A DNA stretch of 57,486 bases from Dissophora ornata (lineage: Eukaryota; Mortierellomycota; Mortierellomycetes; Mortierellales; Mortierellaceae). Under the pieces are notes generated by a model. That model saw only the letters and a list, made by a program, of their open reading frames with translations. It ran no database searches and was not told the origin of the DNA. Made by a program: the position numbers and the translations under genes. Shown in pieces: positions 1 through 10,922 of the stretch. Within the stretch, counting starts at the first letter, position 1, and each line of letters begins with the position of its first letter. Location of the stretch: contig MU616679.1 in assembly GCA_025201705.1 (NCBI GenBank), forward strand, positions 1-57,486. The letters are read 5' to 3'.

Positions 1-156
1 AAAAAGCCGTCTGCTTCTTACAGTTGCGTCTCCCGTCCTTTGTAGACTAAACGCCCTCTTTTTTTTTGTTTGTTCTTTTGTTTTCTATCTGTATCATCCC
101 CTCGTTCGCCAATCTCCAACCACCCACTCACCGATACTCTCCCCTCCATCTACATA

Positions 157-3100
157 ATGTTCGGTAGCCTCCCTTCCGGACTCCCCAATCCCTTAAAGAA
201 GACAACGACAACAGGGCATGCATACCAAGAATTCTACAATGGCTCAGAGATAATTGAAGTTCGGATATTTTCAGGAACAGCCCTCACACAAGGACGACCC
301 TTCGTAATGTGGGAGGATATCCAAGATGTGTTTCCAGACGCCGTTCGTCTCCAGTGTGGAAAGCGAGCTGTTGGCTTCATGGCGGACGATAACGGCAACA
401 GGTAAATCAGGCGATTCTTGATTCATGCCACCTCAACCTCCTAACTCTCTGGTGGAACATCGCTGTGCTTTACATGCTATATGTATGCGAGCGTACAGGC
501 GCGGATATTAACCACAACAATAACTGAATCACTATTAGATTACAGCCACTACGGATAGAACACCAGCCCCGTTCATCTATACAGGTCATTCTTGGGTCTG
601 GGTCGTCGTCCCGCACTATCTCTTCGGGTCGAACTACCGTATCGAGTCCCCCACCCCCGTCCCTCCGCACACGTTCTTCTTTTGACTATTTTCAAGTCGA
701 TTCTTATGGACAGTCTGCACCCCGCCCTCTTTCCCCGAGCTTTGAACGAGAAATGGCTACTCGCCGTTTTTCATCTCAGACAGATGGATGGTTCAACAAC
801 AACTTTGGGCAGGTGCCTACCACTCCTACACAACAATATTCAAATCGCTTGCCCCTGTCTTCACAGTTTCCTCAGCTTCAACACAGCCATGAAAAGTTTG
901 AAGTCCCTGGACAGATGACAATGAACGGAGACCAAACACTTCGTCAAGGGCGCGACTTTTCGACGGTCCCACGTTCACCTCAGTATTACCGTCAAAGCAA
1001 GCTGTTAAGTGACAATGGTCTCGAACTGGCGATCCCCCAGGCTGGCTCGGCCTCGATCCGGCGGGACAGTGTTTCTGAAGATGTGAAGAAGCGCTTCCGC
1101 AATTCGGTAGTTCTTTACGAGTCGTTCCTCCAGTGCCTCCAGGACGGACAGACCGCGCAGGCAGACCTTATTCGAAACAATTTTCTGGAGCACTTCATGA
1201 CGTTGGATACGGAGATGGCAAAGGATCAGGAGCTGCTGCAGCAGATGCAGGGGATGCAGCGAGTCATGATGGATTTACAGCAACAAGCCCTGGATCGACT
1301 CTTTGTCGTCCAGACACGGGTCCAAGCGATCCTGACAAAGAATTATGAACTGCACGAGAACATGATTCCAAAACTGTTTATTGTTTTGCCGAAGGATAGT
1401 GCTCGATGGGACCCTACAAACATTCACCAGAACAAACTCCGGCTCTACTTTCTCTGTGAGTGCGGTACGGCACGGCACCAAATCAACAGCCAAATCCCGC
1501 ATCACATTCATTTGGCTAAACATGGAGGATATGATATTGAGAACCCGGCAGAGTTCTTCAAGCGCTATGGCTCTTATGTGTCATGTCTTTTGCAGATGCT
1601 CAAGTATGGCTTCTCAACAGCAGGATACGCAGTTCCGGCATTGGTATCGCCCAGGGGATTGGGAGGGGCTGACAGGACGAAATACTCGTCCGAGAACCAC
1701 GCCTACAACTTGGAGCCCGAAGTCAACATGGCTATAGATTACCTGAGCTACTTGTATAATGAGGACATTTCATCGTCCTTAGAGAGACATGGCAATGGAC
1801 CGAGCCGCCGAATGGAAGACTTGGGAGCACTGGAGGGACCGGATCTCAAGCAACTGGAGACATTTCTGAAGAGAAAAGACACCGAGCAGACCCTGGGGAA
1901 CCTTTACCGAGTCATGAACGATGAAGGATATGCCAAATGGCTGTGTTTGGATCACTTCCGCGAGACTTACAATGCTTCAACTATCAAGACTCTTTCTGAC
2001 GTGATTGCAATGAATCGAGGAACCTTTAATGAATTCAAGGGCCGTATCGAGGTCTCTTTGGCATCGGCTTCAGCAGCATCTCAGGTCTATAAAGCGCTGG
2101 AGCAGAGCAAATTCATTCAGGAGCTCAAAGTCGTGTTAAGATGGGAAGCTTCTTTGAACGACTTCAAGGCATTTCGAGATGCGATGCTCAAATCCAATAT
2201 TGCAACTCTGCATTTGATGCGCGCCTCATCGAACAACGCTGCAGTGGATATCCTGAGTCGAGGCAAGAAGTCAGATCCACTATGGCAGGTCATGATGAGC
2301 CCCAAAATGCAGACCTTCAGCTTACACGACTATACGGGTTTCTTTTCCCGAGTCACCATCCCAGCCACAACAACGAATCTTCGTTTCCTGAAGGTCGTGG
2401 AGCGTATAGACTGGAAGAAGGACGGACCAAAAGTCGTGGAGCTGCTTGAAAACTGTCCTCACTTAAGGGACTTGCGTCTGAATAGCAACGAGATCGACGC
2501 CGCATATACGGCCATTAAGAGCATCAACTACGATTTCTGCACCCTGGAAAATCTGTTGCTGGACGGCGGCGAGAGTGGATTAAAAGGCGAGTCGAACGGA
2601 CTGCAGGCACGGTTCAAGAAAGGCGTACCTGCATCTATGGACCTCATTGTCTCCGACATGTCTAGTCCTCTTCTCAAAGATACACGAGTTCTTCATGCAC
2701 TCCATATTCGCCCCGGTCTCCACGTTAGAGTCGACATTGATTCCCAACTGTTAACAGGCGTCATCTCTCGAAACCCCAGCTTGACAAAGGTAATAATCCA
2801 ATGCGAGGCGTCCGAATTCCTTCGGTTACATATCGCAGTGAAGGACGCCTTGGTGGATGAGGAAGGAAGTGCGCTGCACACTCTCAGGCTATATGGTGGC
2901 CGGAATCAACTCTCTGTCAAGGATCTACAAGGCAATACCGCTGTCGAGTTGGAACTGTTGTCGATCAACATGCCCCGTGAAGTGATCGATACCTTATTGA
3001 GAGTCTATGGTACACGTCTGACGAAAATCAGCATCGAAGCTGACGTCCTGAAGGTGTTATTCGACACTGCACATCTCGGAGGTGCAGAGATGCTCAGACA

Positions 3101-3461
3101 CATCGAGATCAAGAGCTCTTGCGTCAAACGCGAAACTCTATATGGATTGCAGTTCATATTGGAACGCTCCCAGTCCACATTGTCGCATCTGTCGATAGTG
3201 ATGGACGTGACCTGGGATGCAACGACCGACGGACAGGGTAATAGCACATGTGCCGATCTGGCAGACTTCGTGGCCGAGATTGGCCCGCGCTGGTCAAAGA
3301 TAATAGTTAAAGAAGCCGATGTTACCGCATGGAAAAAAGCACTAGACACTCGCGGTTTTACTGTGCCCGACAAAGTCCTGTCCGTAGTCTCCAATGCCAT
3401 GAAAGCATCCCACAGTCAGAATTTCAACTACGCTGTTAATGAACTTTTCAAGAATCATTAA
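157..3461 (+). CDS. LRR-family protein A (beta-grasp-like N-terminus, coiled coil, LRR-like C-terminus)
   Basis: Two exons, 157-401 and 539-3461, give about 1,055 residues. The first exon ends AG|GTAAAT and the second resumes after ACTATTAG, completing an Arg codon (phase 2), and exon 2 is open throughout. Visible parts: an N-terminal module (residues ~24-100) with MWEDIQDVFPDA and LQPLRIEHQP motifs, laid out like a ubiquitin-type beta-grasp; a Ser/Pro linker (~101-255); a Gln-rich coiled coil (~305-340); a conserved middle block with LFIVLPKD, YFLCECG, HHIHLAKHGGYDI and LKYG; a GNLYRVMNDEG block near 533; then LRR-like repeats to the end. Three paralogs lie 33-43 kb downstream on the same strand. 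No signal peptide, membrane segment or P-loop was seen. I do not recognise a characterised function; intracellular recognition is only an inference from architecture. Confidence 0.85.
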
Positions 3462-3518
3462 AGCGTAAGGCGTTAGAGTTTTATTAATCTTTGAGGTAGA
3501 TGAGTCAACGCTTCCTTT

Positions 3519-6500
3519 CTATTTCACCTCGTCGGGCGGCTGAGAGTCCACCAGCTCTGATGCATACGGGTGCCTGTTCAGCTTCGGCATCGCGAGATAG
3601 GATTGGGTCTGATCATTCGGTTGCCTACGTGATGTGTGATCGTGGGTATCGAAAACGTGGGACTCTGGCGGTGCACTTGGCATGGCTCCGTTACTGATTG
3701 ATCGGAGGTTGGGAGGTCGGATCATTCGTACAGCACTCGCAGTAGCGCGATGATACTGACTCTCTCCACCGCTATCATCATTATCACCTCGGTGGCGGTG
3801 ACGACTCTCACTTTCAGTGTCATTCTCTGAATCATCCTCAAAACTCCGGTAATCCTGGCCATCCTCGCTAGAGTCCTCATTCTGGCTTCGGCCACGATGG
3901 CGATACTTTGATCCTACAGATCCATGACGTTCGACCTCTTGAGACCGCCTGCCCCGCTTTATTGCATAGTCGCCGTTGTAGCTGTATGTATCGTCACCGC
4001 CCTTTTTGTCTTCCTCGTAGCGTCGATATCCAGTGCCCTTCTCAGAACAAGATCGCTGATGGTACTGGCGCCTTTCTTGCTCCTCAATCGCCATGATCTC
4101 CATCATCAGTCGCTTTTGCCTCGCAATTGCGAAAGGCAGCAGCGTGAGAGGCACCGCGATCCACGCAAACAGGATGGGCACGTTGTAAGTCAGTCGGTTG
4201 TAGGAACCCATGAGCACATATCTCGCCATCTGCACTGCGTTAAGGAAGGGCATCGCATAGACCCAGCGATAGAATGGCGGCATCAACTCGACGGGGTGGA
4301 AAACTGCAATGACGTTCATCACCACGAATGTGGTTGTAATCAACGGGATGAACACCACTGGGATCAAGAAAATGAGGAAGAGGATTAAAGATGCCACGGC
4401 CGCCTGGACAAGCAACATGCCCAAGAACAGAGAAAGGAATTGGCCTGAGGATGCGATAGGAACGCCAAAAATTCGCAGCACGACGCTGTAGACCATCGAG
4501 AGTGAGCTGAGGAACACCAACAAGGGCAGCAAAAGTACAGCCATTGTTCGCTGTACGCTAGCGAACCGCGTGAGGGGCTGGACTGCATGCGCCACCAGAT
4601 AAGTGCTTCCACCAGCAATGACGAAAATCCAAATGTATGCCACAGAGGTCGCAGAGCTTATAATCGACGCCGTTGGTGGATGCAGATCCAGTTCCTCAAA
4701 CGCAATGGGAGTGCCAAGGACCTGGGGCGCATTGATCAAGGGTGTGAGCGTCGAGTTCTCTGCATCCGCGTATGATAAAACGAAGGCGATCCAAGCTGGG
4801 TTGAAGGTTGCGGTGAACTGCAGGAACTGAGTATACATGCTGGCGACAATGTAGGGCTTCACCGCCAGTGGGTCCCGGCCGCCATCATAAATAAATAGGA
4901 ACGCCTTGGTAGGGTCGTAGTTCGTTAGAGGAATTGAAAGGGCCCTGTTGAGCGTCAGCGAGGCGTTTGGTTGGACGACCATTGCACCCCAGTAGTTGCC
5001 GTTGTCGACGTCGTCTATAACAGATTGAAGATTCTTGTACGAAGATTGGACAGACCAATTAACCTGCTCCGGTTTTGTGTTGTCCTGCTGTGTGAAATTA
5101 ATGAACTGAGTCCCGATCATTGAGTGGTCCAGATCCACAACCAAGATGCTGATATTCTCCAGGCGGGAGTCAACTTGGTACTATACACAAATTCAGAACA
5201 TGCAAAGAAAATCATTTAATCAACGGAATGGGCCACGCTGCGTTGATCCGAGATGGCTCTCCCCAGTAGCTACGATCGACTGATGCACTTCTGGAAAACA
5301 TCAAAAGGCGTAGAAAAATTACCTCCGCTGCGAAATACAAGGACATCAGCGTAAAGTAAGATACTATCATCACCGCAAGCACTTTGAGCAACTTTGAAAT
5401 GACCTCCCGTAAACTCGGCCTCGCGGGCACATTTAGAATAATGTCCACAAAGTTGAAGAGGTTGGTCTCGGGCTCTTCGCCATTCCTGCCAGGAACGCCC
5501 GTTTTGCGATGACTATTGTATCCATTGCTACTGACGCCACTGTATGACGTTTGTTCAGCCATGTCGTTCCGCAGATGTCGGTGACTACTTGCCGCACAGG
5601 GGATGGTGCTATGTGCAGGCTCCTGGTGCGCGTCTTTCCATGTAACTCTGTGTTTGTCGGGCTTTTCCCGTGACGCCAACTTACGCCGGAACAAAGAAAA
5701 GCGTTTTCGGGGCTCTACAGGAGGCGCTTGTTCCGTCACACGCGAAGGTGAATCGCGCACATGGTGCCCAGATGTTGATCTCCCATCGCGAGTACCCGAG
5801 TGCTGATTATTGATATTAGAGGATGAGGAAATCAAGCCAGCTTGGTCACCGCTTTCCCTGGAAATGACAGTTGTAGATGCATCACTCGTTCGTGTTCTGC
5901 TGCCGCCATCCTCTCTACTTTGTTTAATGCGGTTGTCGCCCGTGGCACCGCTGCGTCGCCGCTGGTGCCTAACCGAGGAAGTAGAGGCTTGAATATTGGC
6001 ACTTGAAGCTACTCCCCCGCGATTTTCGGACTGCGATCTGCCTCCACTTGTGGTATGCTGTTGATAATGGCCATGGTTTTGCACCTCCAGATCAATTGGG
6101 GGTGGGTTGGAGGATGAAAAGCCAGGCGTATTCCTATTCTGAGAGATGGGGCTGTTGAAATGGGGTCCCTGAACCTGGCCAATGTTGTTGCTATTGCTGC
6201 TGCTGTAGGCTGGATTGGAGTTGTGGGCAAATGTTGTGTGGTACAAAGGAGCGGCATTGGGATAAGGAGGCGCAACAGCCTGAATTGGACGGAAGGTAGG
6301 GGAGGGAGTGTCAAAGACCCGTGGCGCTGATTTTTCGTTCTCGAGCTGTTCGATGTGAAATGGAGTGTATGGCATTGGTTCTGGAGGTATGGATGGAGTC
6401 CAGTTTTTGTCATCGCTACTGTGCGCCTGGAGACCCTGCACCGACGGGAGAGTGTGTGGGTTGTGGATTCGAATGGCAGGTGGAGGTGGAGGTGACGAGG

Positions 6501-6768
6501 GGGCGGAGGGTGAGGGTGAGGGCGCCTGTGATCGAAGTGGATATGGTTGAACATAGTGAGCATTGCTGTCCTGGTACTTTTCCGTGTTCGTCACTGTATC
6601 AGAGCTCGTCGTACTGTGAATACTCGTCGTGCGATAGTTGGCTGTTCCTGGCGGTGTTTGCTGACTGCGTGCCTCAATGTGTTCAGGGAAATTGGAGTCG
6701 ATACTGCAGGGATCGTCATATGGGTCGCATACGGTGGGATCTGGTTTTGAATCTGAAGGTGGATGCAT
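3519..6768 (-). CDS. SNG1/DUF3533-family membrane protein with long disordered tails
   Basis: Two exons, 6768-5323 and 5180-3519, joined in phase 0 (donor GTAATT after SLYFAAE, acceptor GTATAG before YQVDSRLENI), give about 1,035 residues. The splice removes an exon-1 tail that reads to a stop. The first membrane helix (~462-482) is followed by an extracytosolic loop opening with ISILVVDLDHSMIGTQ, as in the SNG1 (nitrosoguanidine resistance)/DUF3533 family, then a cluster of about five helices with PFYRWVYAMPF between them. Yeast Sng1 is a plasma-membrane protein of roughly 550 residues, linked to drug resistance and lipid regulation. The extra length here is a ~460-residue Ser/Pro/Asn-rich N-terminus and a ~190-residue Arg/Ser/Asp-rich C-terminus, both probably cytosolic. 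It converges with the LRR gene to its left, leaving only 57 nt between stops. Confidence 0.82.
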
Positions 6769-8818
6769 TTCAGCAAGCTATTCAACTTCGACGCTTGAGA
6801 TACAGGATGTAATGTTGGTGTGCTGTTGATTGGCCACTGTTTTGCTGTTGGCTGGTTGCTGATATTTTTTTTTTCTCAGGAACAGACGAGATTCACTCAG
6901 ACGTTTGGGAATGTGGCAGGCCAATAGTAGAATGAATGCAGCGAATGCGAGATGTTGGCGAGGTGTGTGGGTCGAATGGGAGGCTGATTAGTGGAGCGAG
7001 GAAAAGGGAAGAGAAGAGTGATGGGCTGTCGCAAAGCTTGAAAGGCAAAAACATGACTTGATCGAGATCACAGGGAGCGTGTGCATGCATGCGTGCGACG
7101 CATTATAAAATATACCGGTCCTTTTGTCCGCCAGCTGAGCATTTTCTCATCAATCACTCAATAGAGGAATGAGGCGTAAATTGTAAAATATCGTGATATT
7201 GTGCCTTGGCTCACAGCTACCTGACTTGACACCTCTCTCTTTCAGAAACAAACACAACCCGCCAGCGACGCTGTTAGTCCACAGCACCTTCTCAACACCC
7301 CATATATTTAGCCGTATTGGACTTGAGTCGTAAATCGGAGTAGCCGGCCGCTTTTTCTACCATTCTCCGCGGTAAACGAACAACCTGCGGGACGAGCAGA
7401 ACCCGCCGCATATTTACGCCGCAAACAAACAAAAGCCCTGGCATGACGATGATAAAACCTCCGTGTGAATATTTCATTTTGATCAATTTCACACTGCCAC
7501 AGAGTGATTTTTCGCGGAGTTTGTCTGCGCATCAGCCCACAACCGTTGATGGCGTGCGCTGCGGATGTGGCTCGATCCCTCGTTGATATGTCGTTACGAG
7601 AGACCTTCGTTCATCCAAGCTTCATTGTGTATTCAGCAGCAGTTGCTTTTACTACCTCCCGATGCCCAAAAGAGTGGAGCTGACAGCAAGACAATTGCGT
7701 GCTTCCTTCACTCGAAGTCAAATCGAAACAAAACCTTGAAGCCAGAATGTTAACAAGTCTGCAGAATCATATGTAATAGCAAACGGCTCATACCTCGTTA
7801 TTCATGTTTTTCATGCGTTGAAGGTACTATTTTCCTAGAAGTGGCATCTCCTCGATTCTACAAACATCTCGCTTGCCGTTTGGCTGCAGCGACTTCCCGT
7901 CGACATGACCATATGATACGGGAGCTTTTCAACCAAGATATCGCCTCCTTTCTCGGTAACTTTCATAGCTAGATTTCAGAACATCACCAAACTCGATTAC
8001 ATGCCAATCTTCGGAACTGGCACAGTAGGTGCCCGTCTGGATGCACAGCATATTTTAGCTGGGATGATGCAAGATTACAGTCAAAAGATCTTGCTCCTGA
8101 ACTCGAGTGAGAACTAAGGCCGCCATCTATGACTCCCCCACCCCTATAAACACACATGCTCTCAGAACAGAACACTCGAAAGGCCGGCCGCAATCTGACC
8201 TGACTCTGAATCAGGAACTGGCCTTAGCCCCTCTTTGTTGCTTGCACCTCTTCCTCCGAGCAGCCGAAATCTTCGTTTCTGCCCGAAACTTTGTCCGTCG
8301 TAGATTTTCGCGATGTCAAGACTTTGCAGTTTAAGGATATTTTCCTGCACAGGGCTCATGGGGAGAGAAAAATCGAGTCGATTGATTTCCTGGCCTACCG
8401 CAACTCGTAAAGCCCCATGTCACCAGTATGAGCAACTTCATGCCGGAGTTCTTCGCCTGGAAGTTTCCGAGGGTAACCCGTCTAAGGTTCACTGGCAAGG
8501 ACTCTTATAAACCGCCATAGTACGACAGCGATTGCCACGCTTCAGTACTGAGCTAGCTTGAGTTTGAAGTCCAACAAAGTCTAGCCAGCCCATGACTGTT
8601 TCAGCCCCTTGGGATGAGTTTTTTTTAATGGAGAGCTGGTGAAGATATTGTCAACGCACGAATAATGGGACAAGAGTTTACAATGGGCGCAGCGAATGAT
8701 TGATAACGCAACTGAAATAGTCCCTGCGCACAGGTGACAGGGTCAATCTTCTCATTCAGACATTCATCTTCGACATTCACCAAAGACTGCCAGCACGCAA
8801 GCGATTGAGTAGCCCACT
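6769..8818. other. Intergenic region between divergent genes
   Basis: About 2 kb separates the SNG1-like start from the F-box gene start. All open frames here are short, mutually overlapping and without recognisable motifs. There is a T-run near 6868-6875. It presumably holds both promoters, but I could not define elements and saw no RNA gene or repeat. Confidence 0.5.
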
Positions 8819-10507
8819 ATGGCGGACCGCATTTCCATATTTGATATTCCTCATATCGTAGATGGCATCGGGGAATACCTGCCCCAGAAAGACCTTTTCA
8901 ACTGCATCTTCGTCAACAGAGCCTTCCATTTGCAGTTTCGGCCTCTACTCTGGCATCACGTTAGCTTTCCACCATGGCTAGACGATATCGAATTCGACTT
9001 TGAGCAAGACACTCAAGAGGATCTTCTTGCCAATTCACATCGGATCCGGACTCTGGACACAGGACCCCATATCGTGGCAAAACTGCTTGCCGGCCCACTC
9101 TCTCGCTGCCGAAACTTGCGTGTACTCGAGGTTCGAGCCAACTTGCTGAGCGTTACATTGAGTTCAGGTGATGGCGACGGCATAAGTAGTTCATTTTTAT
9201 CGACTGTGGATCTGGTGGAGAAGAACGACAAATTGCGACGATGGCTAATCGAGGAATTGCGGTTCAGGACTACCAGAGAGACCCAGCTGAGATTTTTCGA
9301 CGTGCTTTCCACCCACCCTTCGTTGAGAACGCTAGAGCTGTTTAGGGGAAGGGGATATTTTAAGGACACCGAAGCACTTTTAAAACGGTTGCCTATGACG
9401 TTGGAGACGCTGCGCTTGGGGTGGTTCAACTGGAATATGACGGAGCCAAAGGAGATCATGGAGGTGGCGTGGCGCGGTGCTTATCCCAATCTGCGTACAG
9501 TCCATTTTTCCGGCAGCATGTATCGGAGTGAAGAGACTATGCTTTTGTCTTTTTTACGACATTGCCCAGCTTTGGAGGACCTTAGGTTGCCGTGTACTGA
9601 AAGAGGTATTTTGCGGAACCTGTACCCTATTCTTGGACACCCAGATATGTTCCCCAGCCTGATAGCTCTTGATCTGGGGCAACAACCAACAATGTTTGAT
9701 ACCGAATGGAAACCATTGATCTCTGCGATGCAGGGCCGGATCAAGAGGTTTTCGATGGACACCAACGTTCATGATCGGACTCGTAACGACTTTATCTCTG
9801 CTTTAAAGGGTTTCTGGGGCACGACCCTTGAGGCCCTTCAACTCACATCTCGGTGCTCTCTCACCAGTCCCAACATCGAAACGATCCTATCCTCGTGTTC
9901 CAAGCTGAAGAAACTTTTGATCTTGAACCACAAGGACGTCATACCCGGATGCCATGTTGAAGAGGCTAACTCTAGCTTGACAACATTATATACAGACGAT
10001 GAGCGCGACAGTATGGCCGATTGGGTGTGTCTGGACCTTGAGGAGCTCGCTCTGACATTCATAGACGGTCGTAAAGTTCATATCAAGGAATCCGTATTCT
10101 CAAAGCAGGAAGAGTGGACCGCTAAGACTATCAGACGGGTTTATGAGCAGCTAGGTCGATTGACCAATTTAAAAACACTAACCATCCGGTGGATAACTGC
10201 GACAGAATTTGCAGCATGCGCGAATCTGGACATTTCGCTCCAAAGTGGGTTGGGGCGATTGGAAGATTTGAAGGAGCTGAAGGAATTGAACGTGGAAGGT
10301 GTGCTACAGGACAAGATCAGTCAGAAGGAGTTGGAATGGATGCTTGAGAATTGGCCGAAACTTAGGGCTATCAACGGGCTAATTGTTAAATCAGTCGATG
10401 GACGCAAACAGGATGATGTCAAGAAGAACTCAGGGAGCGCCAGTGTTCCTGAACCTGAACACGTTCGATGGCTTCGATCCAGTCGCCCAGACATTTGTAT
10501 ATCTTGA
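8819..10507 (+). CDS. F-box/LRR protein
   Basis: A single uninterrupted exon of 562 residues starting at ATGGCGGAC. The first ~50 residues look like an F-box: ISIFDIPHIVDGIGEYLPQK, then LFNCIFVNRAF and a RPLLWHHV segment. The remainder has irregular leucine-rich repeats (for example LRVLEVRANL, LETLRLGWF, LEDLRLPC, LKKLLILNH, LKELKELNVEG). F-box proteins of this layout usually act as substrate receptors of SCF (Skp1-cullin-F-box) ubiquitin ligases, the F-box binding Skp1 and the LRRs binding the target. The target cannot be read from sequence. Such genes are numerous in Mucoromycota, so orthology is not assigned. A decayed LRR gene of similar flavour lies at 33.7-34.6 kb. Confidence 0.85.
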   Translation: MADRISIFDIPHIVDGIGEYLPQKDLFNCIFVNRAFHLQFRPLLWHHVSFPPWLDDIEFDFEQDTQEDLLANSHRIRTLDTGPHIVAKLLAGPLSRCRNLRVLEVRANLLSVTLSSGDGDGISSSFLSTVDLVEKNDKLRRWLIEELRFRTTRETQLRFFDVLSTHPSLRTLELFRGRGYFKDTEALLKRLPMTLETLRLGWFNWNMTEPKEIMEVAWRGAYPNLRTVHFSGSMYRSEETMLLSFLRHCPALEDLRLPCTERGILRNLYPILGHPDMFPSLIALDLGQQPTMFDTEWKPLISAMQGRIKRFSMDTNVHDRTRNDFISALKGFWGTTLEALQLTSRCSLTSPNIETILSSCSKLKKLLILNHKDVIPGCHVEEANSSLTTLYTDDERDSMADWVCLDLEELALTFIDGRKVHIKESVFSKQEEWTAKTIRRVYEQLGRLTNLKTLTIRWITATEFAACANLDISLQSGLGRLEDLKELKELNVEGVLQDKISQKELEWMLENWPKLRAINGLIVKSVDGRKQDDVKKNSGSASVPEPEHVRWLRSSRPDICIS

Positions 10508-10605
10508 AGACATTCCAGTGTAAAACCGCTGTCACCAATAATCACTTATGTAGGAAGGCACTCTGTCTGGATGTCCAGAAGTAAAACGTTCATTCGATGG
10601 TCGAT

Positions 10606-10654
10606 GTCTCTTTCTCTCTCTTTCTCTCTCTCTCTCTCTCGCACGCACACACAT
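10606..10654. repeat. CT microsatellite followed by CA-like repeat
   Basis: A (TC)n/(TTTCTC)n tract to about 10640 is followed by a short GCAC/CACA run. It lies in the 415-nt gap between the F-box gene and the repeat-protein gene, 3' of the former and in the probable leader or promoter of the latter. Confidence 0.85.
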
Positions 10655-10922
10655 ATTCCCATCGGCCGCGGTGATGTTTTATGACCCCATCATACCTGAT
10701 AGAGTGTTGGGATTATTATATCGACATCAAATCGGAGTCTTTTTTCGTTTTAAGCACATCAGCGTTTGTCAACGAGGAAGTTTCCGTTGCTCCTTCTATT
10801 CCTCGCTTTTTTTGTTTTCTCCGCTTTTAAATGTCCGCTTCTATTCGACTCGAACTCCATTATTACTCTACTTCTAAAAGCACTTGATCTTTCCTGTCCT
10901 AAGTACTGAGCCATCATTAAGC

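Noticed and set aside
5213..5279. Alternative donors (GTTGAT, GTGGCC, GTAGCT) for the SNG1-like intron
   Set aside because: All give the wrong phase with the TATAG acceptor. The donor GTAATT at 5322 is phase 0 and yields a natural junction between TM1 and the ISILVVDLD loop.
7292..7532. Minus-strand ORFs of 66-74 codons in the SNG1/F-box gap
   Set aside because: They are short, overlap each other in different frames and show no motif, codon signature or splice context.
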